64,000 nucleotides of DNA from Geminocystis sp. NIES-3709 (GCF_001548115.1 NZ_AP014821.1:2111262-2175261); one strand, 5' to 3'; shown: positions 1 to 11,966, counted from the stretch's first letter. Numbers and translations: made by a program. The notes: generated by a model not told the origin, from the letters alone.

Positions 1-1267
<1,267 letters not shown>

Positions 1268-1372
1268 TGTCTGTGATTTCTACAGCTTTTTCTACCTACT
1301 TTTTTTATGCAGTTTTCAAGGTTCTTACTGAACTTTTGTTCAGCATTCTATTTTAGATGCTGAATTGTTCCC

Positions 1373-1445
1373 TGGAGATAAGCGGACTCGAACCGCTGAC
1401 ATCCTGCTTGCAAAGCAGGCGCTCTACCAACTGAGCTATACCCCC
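1373..1445 (-). tRNA. tRNA-Ala (anticodon TGC)
   Basis: Minus strand begins GGGGGTATAGCTCAGTTGG and folds as a 73-nt cloverleaf. The anticodon loop CTTTGCA gives TGC, and the T arm GGTTCGAGTC is standard. The 7-bp acceptor stem closes with two G-U pairs. No CCA is encoded. It sits in the 16S-23S spacer next to tRNA-Ile, as in most cyanobacterial rrn operons. Confidence 0.97.
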
Positions 1446-1464
1446 TTCATACTCCTCTGAGTAA

Positions 1465-1538
<74 letters not shown>

Positions 1539-1611
1539 AAGCCCATGAACCCTCTCTCTAGTTTAAAAGCCATTTTCTACACTCTTGATTGACTTCTCTC
1601 GAAGTCTCCCT

Positions 1612-3098
<1,487 letters not shown>

Positions 3099-3464
3099 AG
3101 ATTTCTTTTCGCCTTAGCTACTTAGTCTTCTCAACGAGCTTTTTGATTGCTCTTTTTTTAAGTAATTTAATACTTTGTTTGTTAATTTAAAGTTTTTTAA
3201 CAAGGGTGTATGTTATGAATTGAAAATGGCTTTCAAACTATGAAGTTGTCGAGGTTCGTGGTGTGTTAGACTGGGCTGTGAAGCTCAATCGCACATTTAC
3301 TAATATAACTAACATCTTTTAATTTTGCAACCTTTTTCTTCTCTTTTTTTATTCTGGGGATAATAACTGTACTTTAGACTAAATGAGAAGGAAATAACGA
3401 CACAAAAGACTTTGAGAGAAAATAGAGAGAAAATAAAAATAATCACAAATTCAATTCTCTCTCT
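3099..3464. other. rrn upstream region, no gene recognised
   Basis: This AT-rich stretch upstream of 16S must hold the rrn leader and promoter on the minus strand. I could not pick a convincing -35/-10 pair. A 67-codon minus-strand frame here is dominated by F, S, I and K residues and looks like chance translation of AT-rich DNA. It ends at the start of an IS fragment. Confidence 0.5.
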
Positions 3465-3743
3465 ATGAACAAATATAACAGACTTCAACAATTTCGTCTT
3501 GACACTCATCAAATGTTATTCAAAAGTAAGGATGCCACTTTTCAATTAATGGATAGTATCATGACTACGGAAAATGCTCGTAGTCTAGAAGAATTTTCTT
3601 TGTCTCCTTTTTTTCATCGCCAATGGTCTAGCACTTATGAAGCCATAGAAGATTGTCGCCCCAATAGCAATAAACTGATGAAAAGATATATTCAAGAAAT
3701 ACCACGGGAGCAAGTCAGTTATGCGAAACAAAAGTACTATTGA
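3465..3743 (+). pseudogene. IS701-like transposase, N-terminal fragment
   Basis: The 92-residue frame begins MNKYNRLQQFRLDTHQ and contains RSLEEFSLSPFFHRQW followed by an S-TYEA-ED segment, which I recognise as the conserved N-terminus of IS701-type DDE transposases common in cyanobacteria (usually about 400 residues). It stops just after IPREQ, before any catalytic aspartate, so at most a quarter of the gene remains. It abuts the tail of an unrelated transposase on the other strand, which suggests nested insertion followed by deletion. Assignment is from memory of the family, not a search. Confidence 0.6.
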
Positions 3744-3747
3744 CTGA

Positions 3748-4080
3748 TTAAAGACAATTATTGAGATATGCACATCTATGTTTGAGTACTTGAGCGATGT
3801 TTTCTTTGTTCCATTGTGCACCTGAAATTTTGAGTCGCCTATCTATTTGCTTTACCGTTGATTCTACCGCTCCTGAACCAATAGAACAAATTTGTTCTTC
3901 CTGATAATAACCGTAGTTAACAATCCGCTCTCTATGAGTCTCCAAATAGTTACAGAAATTTTCTGCTTTTTTTTTCTTCACCTGTGACATTAATGTGATT
4001 GTTTCATCTATTTTCCCACACCAAAGCAAATTTTCTGCTTCCTTTAAAACCAAGCTTTTCTTTCTTGCTGATTGACGCAA
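3748..4080 (-). pseudogene. ISKra4-like transposase, C-terminal fragment
   Basis: The 110-residue frame carries a GSGAVESTVKQIDRR motif followed by KISGAQWN and KHRCAYLN, the conserved C-terminal end of ISKra4-type transposases. The first 60-70 percent of the protein is missing. The frame has no ATG (a TTG at 4080 is the first possible start) and is closed by a stop codon immediately next to the left end of the IS630 element, so the IS630 insertion or an associated deletion probably removed the 5' part. No continuation was seen on the far side of the IS630 element. Confidence 0.6.
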
Positions 4081-4092
4081 ATTGCTTTATAA

Positions 4093-5253
4093 GTAAGTGG
4101 GCAGAATTAATTGTATAATTATAACATTAAAATAAATTTAATAAAATCAAAAAGTAATATACAAAAGTTTTATTTATATTTAAAAATAATTAATGTAGCT
4201 TAAAATCTGCTAAAAATATGAAAAATAAGTAAATCAAGGATAAAAAATGCGATTTGTTACCAGATTAGCTCCAGAAACACAACAGTTATTAAAGACTATT
4301 GAACAAAAAAGTAAATACTATCAAGTTAGACATCGAGCAAAATCGATTTTGTTAAGTTATCAAGGTTATAAAATTACTCAAATAATGTTAATATTAAATA
4401 TTAGTAGAAATACAATTTATAATTGGCTTAATAATTGGGAAAAAAATGGTTTAAATGGATTATATAGCTTGAAGGGAAGAGGAAGAAAATCAACTTTAAA
4501 TGAGCAACAAGAATTAAAAGTAAAAGAATGGATAAAATCTCATCCAAAAACCTTAAAGATAGTTCAAGAAAAAATAGAAAATGAGTGGGAGATAAAAATA
4601 AGCAAAGATACGATAAAAAGATTAGCAAAAAAAAAGGGCATGGGGTGGTATCGGTTCAAGAAAAGGGTAAAAGGGGAAGTATGCCCTGAATTATACCAAC
4701 AAAAAAAGAGACAATTAGAGCAACTAAAAAGAGCAGAAAATGAAGGAAAAATAGATATATATTATGGTGATGAAAGTGGATTTAGTTTAGTACCTTGTTT
4801 ACCTTATGGATGGCAAGAAAAAGGGAGAAAAATAGAAAGAGAAAGTAGCCTAAGTAAAAGATTAAATGTGTTAGGATTTATGAAAAAAAATAATGAGTTA
4901 GAAAGCTATGTATTTGAGTCATCAATCAATAGTGATGTCGTGATAGCTTGTATAGATAACTTGAGTAAAAAAATAAAGAAGGAAACAGTATTAGTAATGG
5001 ATAATGCCTCGATTCACCAAAATAAAAAATTCTGGAATAAAGAAGAAGAATGGGAAAAAAAAGGATTAAAAATATTCTTTCTACCACCCTATTCACCACA
5101 ATTAAACAAAATAGAAATACTGTGGAGATTTATGAAATATAAATGGTTAGAGAACTCCTGTTATAAAAGTTATTTAGATTTAGTAAAAGGAGTAGAAAAT
5201 ATTCTTATAAACTTTGGTTCAAAATATACAATTAATTTTGCCTAGGTACTTAC
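4093..5253 (+). mobile_element. IS630-type insertion sequence
   Basis: The two ends form an imperfect terminal inverted repeat. The left end 4093-4116 and the reverse complement of 5226-5253 share GTAAGT at the tip and a 17-nt inner block GGCARAATTAATTGTAT with one mismatch; the left copy is 4 nt shorter in between. The single gene fills the element, and its stop codon lies inside the right repeat. TA dinucleotides lie close outside both ends, as expected for IS630 target duplication, but the tip bases differ and the exact boundary is uncertain. Confidence 0.75.
4247..5245 (+). CDS. IS630 family transposase
   Basis: 332 residues, a full-length IS630/Tc1-type transposase. An N-terminal helix-turn-helix (about residues 38-65, ITQIMLILNISRNTIYNW) is followed by a winged-helix segment. 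The DDE catalytic core has D175 in YYGDESG, D252 in LVMDNASIH and E290 in PPYSPQLNKIE. No frameshift is seen, so it may be active. A modest GGATAAAAA precedes the ATG. Base use is more A-rich (many K and N codons) than the neighbouring chromosomal genes. It has inserted among older transposase fragments. Confidence 0.93.
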   Translation: MRFVTRLAPETQQLLKTIEQKSKYYQVRHRAKSILLSYQGYKITQIMLILNISRNTIYNWLNNWEKNGLNGLYSLKGRGRKSTLNEQQELKVKEWIKSHPKTLKIVQEKIENEWEIKISKDTIKRLAKKKGMGWYRFKKRVKGEVCPELYQQKKRQLEQLKRAENEGKIDIYYGDESGFSLVPCLPYGWQEKGRKIERESSLSKRLNVLGFMKKNNELESYVFESSINSDVVIACIDNLSKKIKKETVLVMDNASIHQNKKFWNKEEEWEKKGLKIFFLPPYSPQLNKIEILWRFMKYKWLENSCYKSYLDLVKGVENILINFGSKYTINFA

Positions 5254-5297
5254 ATATTTTTATAAGTAGCTGTATATCAAGTTACCTTAAGGGAACA

Positions 5298-5591
5298 TTA
5301 AAAAACTTCTAATTTTACTTTCATGTTTGCTTTAGCAATCATATTTAATAATTTATCGACACTAAAACGGGAAATATCGACATTCATAAGATTACTAATT
5401 CTAGGCTGGGTTTCATTAAAAAATTGTGCCGCTTCTGATTGAGTCCAGCCCTTTTTTAAAATAAATGAACGCAATTCAATCATTAAATCAGTTCTTATTT
5501 TTAAATTCATAGCCTCTACATGGCTAAATCCCAAATCTTCAAAAACATTGTCGCTTCCTTTTGTTAGTCGTATTTTTTCTTCAGTAATCAT
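5298..5591 (-). CDS. HigA-like antitoxin, XRE-type DNA-binding protein
   Basis: 97 residues from the ATG at 5591; two extra codons from a TTG are possible but unlikely. The central part, KKGWTQSEAAQFFNETQPRI, is a helix-turn-helix of the XRE type found in antitoxins paired with Gp49/HigB-like toxins. The C-terminus (SVDKLLNMIAKANMKVKLEVF) matches the usual end of this small family. The start lies 2 nt after the stop that the toxin would use if its frameshift were bridged, so the two are translationally linked. It should neutralise the toxin and autoregulate the operon (family knowledge). Confidence 0.82.
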   Translation of the reverse strand: MITEEKIRLTKGSDNVFEDLGFSHVEAMNLKIRTDLMIELRSFILKKGWTQSEAAQFFNETQPRISNLMNVDISRFSVDKLLNMIAKANMKVKLEVF

Positions 5592-5593
5592 TG

Positions 5594-5919
5594 TCAAAAA
5601 TCCTCTCTTAATTTCATCATTTGTTGATACCGTTTTTTCCCTAACTCAATATCCTTTTTTGAGGTTTTTTCTCAAAGGCATGGAGAATATAAACAGATTC
5701 TGGAAATCTTGCTACATAAAAGACTCTATAACTATCTCCAGTCTCGATTCTAATCTCCTCAGCACCTTTACCAATAACAGGCATAGGTTTAAAGTCTATA
5801 GGCTGTTTTCCTTGCTGAATTAATCTAAGTTGTCCCCCAATTTTATATTTAGCATCTTCAGGAAAATTTTTTAAATCTTCTTTAGAAGTTCCAATCCATT
5901 GGATCGGTTTATCTGACAT
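5594..5919 (-). pseudogene. HigB/RelE-type toxin, frameshifted near 3' end
   Basis: The conceptual 92-residue product (5641-5919) is a Gp49/DUF891-type RelE-superfamily toxin: IGGQLRLIQQG, then GAEEIRIETGDSYRVFYVAR and YILHAFEKK. Family members normally continue with a Lys-rich helix. Here that helix (KKDIELGKKRYQQM) is present in the -1 frame and runs to a TGA at 5594, 2 nt before the antitoxin ATG. The frame breaks at one of two A6 runs (plus-strand T runs at 5655-5660 and 5665-5670). Either the toxin is disabled or trimmed, or slippage restores it, or the base count is a sequencing error. Confidence 0.65.
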
Positions 5920-5936
5920 TTCATCTAACTTTTTAT

Positions 5937-5956
5937 TTATACCTTTTTTAGTATAA
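5937..5956. promoter_or_regulatory. inverted repeat upstream of the toxin-antitoxin operon
   Basis: TTATAC, 8 nt, GTATAA forms a perfect 6-bp inverted repeat 18 bp upstream of the toxin ATG at 5919. On the minus strand it includes a TATAAA that could be a -10 element. Type II antitoxins commonly bind such repeats to repress their own operon. The link is inferred from position only. Confidence 0.35.
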
Positions 5957-6139
5957 CATAATTATTTTAAGTTCAAAATCTCTGATACATCTTTCAATTT
6001 CATATTTATATTTCTCCTAAAAAAATGATTAATTTTTCTATATTTTGTGAACTTTTATATCCTCCTAAGAGCAGAATTTTTATAACTATTTCTTGTGGTT
6101 TTATATCTTAATTGTATTTTATAAGATAATTTTTGAAAA

Positions 6140-8620
6140 TCACATCAAAATTTGTGCGCCAATCAACTTTTTATAACGTCTTTCTAATTCGTCTTTTAAA
6201 GAAGGAGTATCTTTCAAATATTTATGTTGTAACAAGATTTTTTCTGCGGCTTCTCTTGCTAATACTAACACCTCTTGATCTTCCACTAAACTGGCTAAGG
6301 CAAAATCTGGCAACCCAGACTGACGACTACCTAATACTTCACCTGGCCCTCTTAATCTCAAATCCATTTCTGAGATGAAGAAACCGTCTTGTGATTGTTC
6401 TAAAACACTTAATCTTTGCATGGCATCTCCTGTTTTACTACCACTTATCAATAAACAGTAAGACTTATGGCTACCTCTACCGACTCTCCCCCTTAATTGA
6501 TGCAATTGTGACAAACCAAACCTTTCTGCATTTTCTATTAACATGACTGTCGCATTAGGCACATCAACTCCTACCTCGATAACGGTGGTAGAAACAATTA
6601 TTTGAGTCTCGTTATTCCTAAAGGCATTTAAAGCCCCTTCCTTTTCGATCGAGGACATCCTACCATGAAGTAAACCCACATTAAAATCAGGAAAGATTTT
6701 TTCACTAAATTTTTGATGCTCGGCTACAGCCGCCTTTACGTCTAGCTTTTCGGATTCTTCAATCATGGGAAAGATAACATAAGCCTGTCTTCCTTGTGCC
6801 ACTTCTCGCTTAATCAATTCGTAGGCTTGGAGGCGCTCTTTTCCTGTTAAGGCACTCGTTTGAATTGCTTGTCTGCCGGGGGGTAACTCGTCTATTTGGC
6901 TAACATCCAAGTCGCCGTGAAGAGTTAAAGCAAGGGTACGAGGAATAGGGGTTGCTGTCATAGTTAATACATGAGGTGCTTTTCCTTTCGCTAGTAATCT
7001 CGATCGTTGTTGTACTCCGAATCTATGTTGCTCATCGATTACAACTAATCCTAGATTGCAAAAATTGACAGGATCTTGGATTAAAGCGTGAGTGCCAATT
7101 AAAAGGGGTAATTCTCCACTTTGCAGTTGAGCGTGTATCTCCCTCCGTTTAGCTATCTTTGTTGAACCTGTAAGCAATTCTACAGGCAAATGAAGAAGAT
7201 TAAACCACTCGACTATCTTCCTATAATGTTGCTCTGCTAATACTTCTGTTGGTGCCATCAATGCCCCTTGATAACCTGATTGTAAAGCCGCCAGTATAGC
7301 AAATACAGCTACGATCGTTTTTCCTGAACCTACATCTCCTTGTACTAAGCGATTCATGGGGGAATCTGATTGCAAATCCTGCTCAATTTCATTGATAACC
7401 CGTTGTTGTGCGTTGGTCAATTTAAAGGGTAAAATTTCGTTAAATTGTTCGATGAGTTTTCCATGAGGGGTAAAAGCAACTGCTTTACGGCTTTCCTTTT
7501 CTTGCTGTTTACGGTTTAAAAATCCTAGTTGCAGATAGAAAAATTCATCAAATATAAGTCTTCTTCTAGCATGACTTAGTTTATCATTGTCTTCAGGATA
7601 ATGAATTTGTGCGATCGCAGTTTGTAAATCAATTAAACTATACTGTTGCTTAATAATAACAGGTAAAGGATCATGGATTTGTTTTAAAACGGGCATCGCT
7701 TCCATCACTCCTTTGCGAATCACATCTGCTGGGATGCCTTCCGTGAGAGAATACACAGGCAATAAACGTCCAATTTTGAAGGAATTAATATTCCCCCCTT
7801 GACTGTCTAAAACTTCAAACTCAGGATTATCAAGGGTGATGCCGTATTTATTTTCCTTTACTAACCCCGATGCGGCAATTAAGGCACCGATTGGGTACAT
7901 CCGTTTCATTTTTTCTTGCCAACCCCTATTACTGTAATAGTTTCCAGCATAAAAACGATTGATTTTTAACTCTCCTGTGTGATCTCGAATTATAATATTA
8001 AGAATGGTCAATTTTTTATTTTTTGGACTACTAAAACAATCACATTTTTTCACCTTGCCAATAATAGTTACAGTTTCTCCTGCTTCCAAGTCACAAATAT
8101 CAATTTTACGAGCATAATCAATATGATCTCTGGGATAGTAAAATAATAAATCTCTGACTTTATTAATACCTAATTTGTTTAAAGGTTGTTTTTGTTTATA
8201 AATAATACTCTTTAAATCAATAACGAGATCATCTAATTTTATCTCTTTTGCAGGAGTATTAATTGTCTTAACTTCAGAAGTTTTAAGAGGCAGTTTTTCA
8301 ACTAGAGAAGGAGGTTCATAACCGATGAAATTATTTTCTAGTTTTGCTTGAATTTCTGTAATTAAAATTTCTGTATCATTAATTAAATCAATTCTTTCCT
8401 GTAAAGTTAATTGAGGATAAATAGCATATTGTTGAGCAATTTTTTGCCATTTAAAAGCAATTAATAAGTTATTAATAGGAGGTACATTACCAAAAGTTAA
8501 GCATAAAAATTCATTGAAGCGATATTGTTTTCCTAGTACATTTTTGTACCCCAACTCCTTTTCATAAGCCAAGGATTTTTCTATTCTTTGCCAATCAAAA
8601 CTATTATCTATCTTATTCAT
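6140..8620 (-). CDS. recG: ATP-dependent DNA helicase RecG
   Basis: About 826 residues. It remodels stalled replication forks and branch-migrates Holliday junctions. An N-terminal extension of about 140 residues, common in cyanobacterial RecG, precedes the wedge/OB domain (LGINKVRDLLFYYPRDHIDY). The helicase core has Walker A GDVGSGKT (about residue 426), a DEQH Walker B variant (about 527), TATPIPRT (motif III) and the C-terminal QLRGRVGRG (motif VI). ATG at 8620 is preferred to a TTG two codons upstream. Its upstream region faces argB, divergently transcribed. Confidence 0.97.
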   Translation of the reverse strand: MNKIDNSFDWQRIEKSLAYEKELGYKNVLGKQYRFNEFLCLTFGNVPPINNLLIAFKWQKIAQQYAIYPQLTLQERIDLINDTEILITEIQAKLENNFIGYEPPSLVEKLPLKTSEVKTINTPAKEIKLDDLVIDLKSIIYKQKQPLNKLGINKVRDLLFYYPRDHIDYARKIDICDLEAGETVTIIGKVKKCDCFSSPKNKKLTILNIIIRDHTGELKINRFYAGNYYSNRGWQEKMKRMYPIGALIAASGLVKENKYGITLDNPEFEVLDSQGGNINSFKIGRLLPVYSLTEGIPADVIRKGVMEAMPVLKQIHDPLPVIIKQQYSLIDLQTAIAQIHYPEDNDKLSHARRRLIFDEFFYLQLGFLNRKQQEKESRKAVAFTPHGKLIEQFNEILPFKLTNAQQRVINEIEQDLQSDSPMNRLVQGDVGSGKTIVAVFAILAALQSGYQGALMAPTEVLAEQHYRKIVEWFNLLHLPVELLTGSTKIAKRREIHAQLQSGELPLLIGTHALIQDPVNFCNLGLVVIDEQHRFGVQQRSRLLAKGKAPHVLTMTATPIPRTLALTLHGDLDVSQIDELPPGRQAIQTSALTGKERLQAYELIKREVAQGRQAYVIFPMIEESEKLDVKAAVAEHQKFSEKIFPDFNVGLLHGRMSSIEKEGALNAFRNNETQIIVSTTVIEVGVDVPNATVMLIENAERFGLSQLHQLRGRVGRGSHKSYCLLISGSKTGDAMQRLSVLEQSQDGFFISEMDLRLRGPGEVLGSRQSGLPDFALASLVEDQEVLVLAREAAEKILLQHKYLKDTPSLKDELERRYKKLIGAQILM

Positions 8621-8971
8621 GATCAAAAATAATCTTACATCGTCATCCTAAAGATTTAGGAATTGATAATATACAAATTTATCTTAAAACTTTTTGGTAT
8701 TTTCGGCTTTAATCTTATCATATAAAAAAAGAACCTCGATCGAGGAATGAGATGGTTTATAAAATTCTAATGACCATTTAAAAATTTACAAAAAATAGTT
8801 ACTAATTAAATTTAAAATCACCGCTAAAAACAACATATTCGTAGTTGATTAGTGTATGAGTTTTAGTTTATTTTTTAAAAATTATGTTAGTGGTAGTGTC
8901 AACAGTGAACAATTTTTGTGTCACGTTATTAGTAATGTGATTTTTTGAAAAATTCAAATAATATATAGATT
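8621..8971. other. recG-argB divergent intergenic region
   Basis: About 350 bp between two divergent genes. It contains a perfect 12-bp palindrome CCTCGATCGAGG at about 8733-8744 and a TATAGAT about 10 nt before the argB ATG. argB has no clear ribosome binding site. No open frame of interest was seen. Confidence 0.45.
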
Positions 8972-9859
8972 ATGGAAAAAGATCTTAGAGAAAGTGAGTA
9001 TTTTATCGAAACAGAAGCCACTAGAGTAAGAGTATTAAGTGAAGCCCTACCATATATACAAAAGTTTGCAGGACGTACGATCGTGGTTAAATATGGTGGT
9101 GCGGCCATGAAAGATAGTACTCTCAAAGAGTATGTTATTCGAGATATTGTTTTTCTAGCTTCGGTGGGAGTTCATCCTGTAGTAGTTCATGGAGGAGGCC
9201 CAGAAATTAATACTTGGTTGACTAAATTAGGCATTGAGCCTCAATTTAAGGACGGTTTAAGGGTGACTGATGCCGCTACTATGGATGTGGTAGAAATGGT
9301 GTTAGTCGGGCGCGTTAACAAAGAATTAGTGGCAATGGTGAATAATGCCGGTGGAAAGGCTGTAGGTATTTGCGGAAAAGATGGTAATTTAGTAGAAGCT
9401 CGATCCGTCGATCGAGAAAAAGTTGGTTTTGTGGGAGAAGTAATGAGTGTAGATAGTAGTCTTGTACACTCTCTTGTGCAAAGTGGTTATGTACCGATTA
9501 TTTCTAGTGTAGCGGCTGATGCTGATGGACAAGCCCATAATATTAATGCAGATACCATTGCAGGGGAAATTGCGGCGGCATTAGGAGCAGAAAAGTTAAT
9601 TTTATTAACAGACACCCCCGGTATTTTAGAGGATTATAAAGATCCTTCTACTTTACTTTACAAACTATCTATTCAAGATGCTAGAGATTTAATTGATCAA
9701 GGTATTGTCGGCGGTGGTATGATACCTAAGGTTAATTGTTGTGTTCGATCGTTAGCCCAAGGAGTAAAAGCCGCTCATATTATCGATGGGAGAATACCCC
9801 ATGCTTTACTACTAGAGATTTTCACTGATGATGGTATTGGTTCAATGATTGTTCCGTAA
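8972..9859 (+). CDS. argB: acetylglutamate kinase (NAGK)
   Basis: 295 residues. It phosphorylates N-acetylglutamate, the controlling step of arginine synthesis. The sequence shows the amino-acid-kinase signatures [10 protein letters not shown] (ATP site), [10 protein letters not shown] (substrate site) and the C-terminal [11 protein letters not shown] segment. The extra N-terminal helix (residues 1-25) is typical of arginine-sensitive, hexameric NAGK. In cyanobacteria this enzyme is activated by PII, and glnB lies only 1.7 kb downstream on the same strand. The start is the first ATG. Confidence 0.97.
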   Translation: MEKDLRESEYFIETEATRVRVLSEALPYIQKFAGRTIVVKYGGAAMKDSTLKEYVIRDIVFLASVGVHPVVVHGGGPEINTWLTKLGIEPQFKDGLRVTDAATMDVVEMVLVGRVNKELVAMVNNAGGKAVGICGKDGNLVEARSVDREKVGFVGEVMSVDSSLVHSLVQSGYVPIISSVAADADGQAHNINADTIAGEIAAALGAEKLILLTDTPGILEDYKDPSTLLYKLSIQDARDLIDQGIVGGGMIPKVNCCVRSLAQGVKAAHIIDGRIPHALLLEIFTDDGIGSMIVP

Positions 9860-9869
9860 TAATTAAAGG

Positions 9870-9900
9870 TTGATGAAAGAAAAAGTCTTTTGATAAAGGT
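9870..9900 (+). repeat. short dispersed repeat, GCTGAAAAAGT family (diverged)
   Basis: GATGAAAGAAAAAGTCTTTTGATAAAGG-like sequence just after argB resembles the cores at 10566-10590, 16421-16445, 22623-22651 and 63619-63647. It is the weakest member; assignment is by eye. Confidence 0.3.
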
Positions 9901-10014
9901 AGAAGAAAGGAGTAAGTCAAATTGTTGAATAATGGAGATGTACATAGTTTAGTGTTATTCAACTTTATTCAGCAGATCTAATTAGAAATATAACTTATAA
10001 GCATAATAATATTT

Positions 10015-10039
10015 CCCCCAAAGATTTTAAACTTGGGGG
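10015..10039. terminator. hairpin between argB and a convergent gene
   Basis: CCCCCAA pairs with TTGGGGG across an 11-nt loop, followed on the plus strand by CTAAATTTTT. The position between convergent genes (argB ends 9859, the next gene ends 10058) fits a bidirectional rho-independent terminator. Confidence 0.6.
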
Positions 10040-10057
10040 CTAAATTTTTGAATAAAC

Positions 10058-10402
10058 TTAGTTATTTTCAAGTAAAGATTTAAACTCTTTTCTTAACCAT
10101 TGAACATTTGCGACTCTAGCAACAATTAGATTTTGTTGAGTAGAATTGTCTAAAGTTTGCCTCCATTGATTAATACTTTCTTCTTGATGTAACCAAAAAT
10201 CAACAATACTTTCAACCACCTCATCCCAATTCCAATCAGGTTTTTCGGGAATCATTTCCGTAGATTGTATAAAACTATCTAAAGTACATTGATAACTGCC
10301 TAGATAGGCTTTGCTACGGTGAGGATTTTGTTCGACTTGTTGCTGATAATAGAAAAAATCTAAAATTGGAGTAACTCCAACAATGTCAAAGGAATAGGAC
10401 AT
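10058..10402 (-). CDS. conserved hypothetical protein
   Basis: 114 residues from ATG at 10402, preceded by GAGGAG about 13 nt upstream; a TTG further up contains that site and is a less likely start. The protein is soluble, rich in W, Q and E, begins MSYSFDIVGVTPILDFFYYQ and has no motif I recognise. It resembles small conserved cyanobacterial proteins of unknown role. It is convergent with argB and followed by a hairpin at 10015-10039. Confidence 0.75.
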   Translation of the reverse strand: MSYSFDIVGVTPILDFFYYQQQVEQNPHRSKAYLGSYQCTLDSFIQSTEMIPEKPDWNWDEVVESIVDFWLHQEESINQWRQTLDNSTQQNLIVARVANVQWLRKEFKSLLENN

Positions 10403-10565
10403 AATTGATTCTTTTCTCCTCAATATTAAAACGACAAAAGTTATTAAAAGTTTTGAAATTATTTAACCGATAAATTAAATAATCTATTTTTAAATTCATG
10501 GAATAACTTTTATTTTAGCTAAGGTTTTTGAGAATATATTGTTATTTATGAACTATTTAGGGATT

Positions 10566-10590
10566 CCTGAAAAATTCTTTTGATGAAGAG
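10566..10590 (+). repeat. short dispersed repeat, GCTGAAAAAGT family
   Basis: CCTGAAAAATTCTTTTGATG followed by AAGAG matches the core of the copies at 16421 and 63619 (there in reverse). It lies in the 230-bp gap between the 10058 gene and sufR. Confidence 0.4.
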
Positions 10591-10634
10591 AAATAACCAT
10601 AGAGACATTGTACACAAATTCTGAAGTTGAAAAC

Positions 10635-11297
10635 TCAAATTACCATTGATTTCGGTTGAATTAAATAACCGCAACGATGTTCTCCATTATTAATCCAATT
10701 AGTTCTTTCTATTTGACAATCAGGAAATAAAACAGCAAACATTTCTAATTCATGACCACAAACTTGAGGGTAAGACTCTGCAACTTCAGAAATAGCACAA
10801 TTGTTCTCTGTGAGAAAAAATTGTTGAATATTATCTGTTGATTCATTGTCAACACAAAATAACTCTGCCATGTATCCTTCTCTTTTTCTAATTTCTACTA
10901 ATTGATTTACTCTCTCAAGTAAAGTTTTTCCTGTGATATATTGACGATAACTTTCTGCTTTTCTTCGCCATTGTTTTTCTAATACTTTCGTTACCTGATT
11001 TTCACCAACAGTTTCTGTAAGAGTATCCAAAAAAGAAACGGCAAATTCTCCATAATTTTGAGGAAATCGATCGCGTCCTTTTCGAGAAAGATAATATAAA
11101 TATTGTGGTCTGCCTGTTTTGACTTGAATAGAATCTCGATCGAGCAATCCTTGATCTTCTAATTCTTTTAGATGCCGACGAGTCGCTTGAGGACTAATAT
11201 TCATCGCTTGAGCAATATTTTGAACTGAAGCCTTATTTTCCTTCAGCAGATATTGCAAAATCATCTCTTTACTAGATTGTTGTAGGGAAGTTAGCAT
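10635..11297 (-). CDS. sufR: SufR, iron-sulfur-sensing repressor
   Basis: 220 residues. An N-terminal winged helix-turn-helix of the DeoR/ArsR type (residues 10-60, VQNIAQAMNISPQATRRHL) is followed by a sensor domain with C167, C180 and C194. This Cx12Cx13C spacing is the one used for cluster binding in Synechocystis SufR. SufR represses the suf iron-sulfur assembly operon and itself when it carries a 4Fe-4S cluster. Unusually, the divergent neighbour is glnB, not sufBCDS, which is absent from the window. A perfect operator lies 47 bp upstream. Confidence 0.93.
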   Translation of the reverse strand: MLTSLQQSSKEMILQYLLKENKASVQNIAQAMNISPQATRRHLKELEDQGLLDRDSIQVKTGRPQYLYYLSRKGRDRFPQNYGEFAVSFLDTLTETVGENQVTKVLEKQWRRKAESYRQYITGKTLLERVNQLVEIRKREGYMAELFCVDNESTDNIQQFFLTENNCAISEVAESYPQVCGHELEMFAVLFPDCQIERTNWINNGEHRCGYLIQPKSMVI

Positions 11298-11344
11298 AAT
11301 CTTCCGATCGAGCAGTAATTCATTGATATTTATTCAAGATAAAA

Positions 11345-11358
11345 CAACAAAATAGTTG
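11345..11358. promoter_or_regulatory. SufR operator CAAC-N6-GTTG
   Basis: CAACAAAATAGTTG is a perfect match to the inverted repeat CAAC-N6-GTTG reported for SufR in Synechocystis. It lies 47 bp upstream of the sufR ATG, in the region divergent from glnB, and fits autoregulation. Only one copy was seen. Confidence 0.7.
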
Positions 11359-11465
11359 CTTAATTTCTCAGTATAGCAGTTTCATCACAATTAATAAGAA
11401 AACCCCAGTAAACTATAAATTTGATAGTGTGTGCGAGATCTAAGTAAACTGATTATTAAAGAAAT

Positions 11466-11479
11466 GTATTGACTGTTAC
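11466..11479 (+). promoter_or_regulatory. NtcA binding site upstream of glnB
   Basis: GTATTGACTGTTAC is a perfect GTA-N8-TAC box. A weak -10-like TAGAAA begins 23 nt downstream at 11503, the usual spacing for NtcA-activated promoters. The glnB start codon lies 87 nt beyond the box. Activation under nitrogen limitation is inferred from the known glnB regulation in other cyanobacteria. Confidence 0.75.
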
Positions 11480-11512
11480 AAAAACTAAGGAAGTAAGAGT
11501 GTTAGAAAATAA

Positions 11513-11905
<393 letters not shown>

Positions 11906-11913
11906 TAATAGTC

Positions 11914-11937
11914 GATAGTTGATAGTTGATAGTTGAT
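11914..11937 (+). repeat. heptanucleotide tandem repeat GATAGTT
   Basis: Three full copies of GATAGTT plus GATA lie in the 61-bp gap between glnB and nth. This is typical of the short tandemly repeated repetitive (STRR) sequences of cyanobacteria. Confidence 0.8.
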
Positions 11938-11966
11938 AATAGGGCGATACCGCCCACAACTTTTTT

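Noticed and set aside
3309-3512. 67-codon minus-strand frame
   Set aside because: Composition is that of AT-rich chance translation, and it overlaps the IS701-like fragment.
10403-10423. Upstream TTG start for the 10058 gene
   Set aside because: The TTG overlaps the ribosome binding site of the better ATG at 10402.
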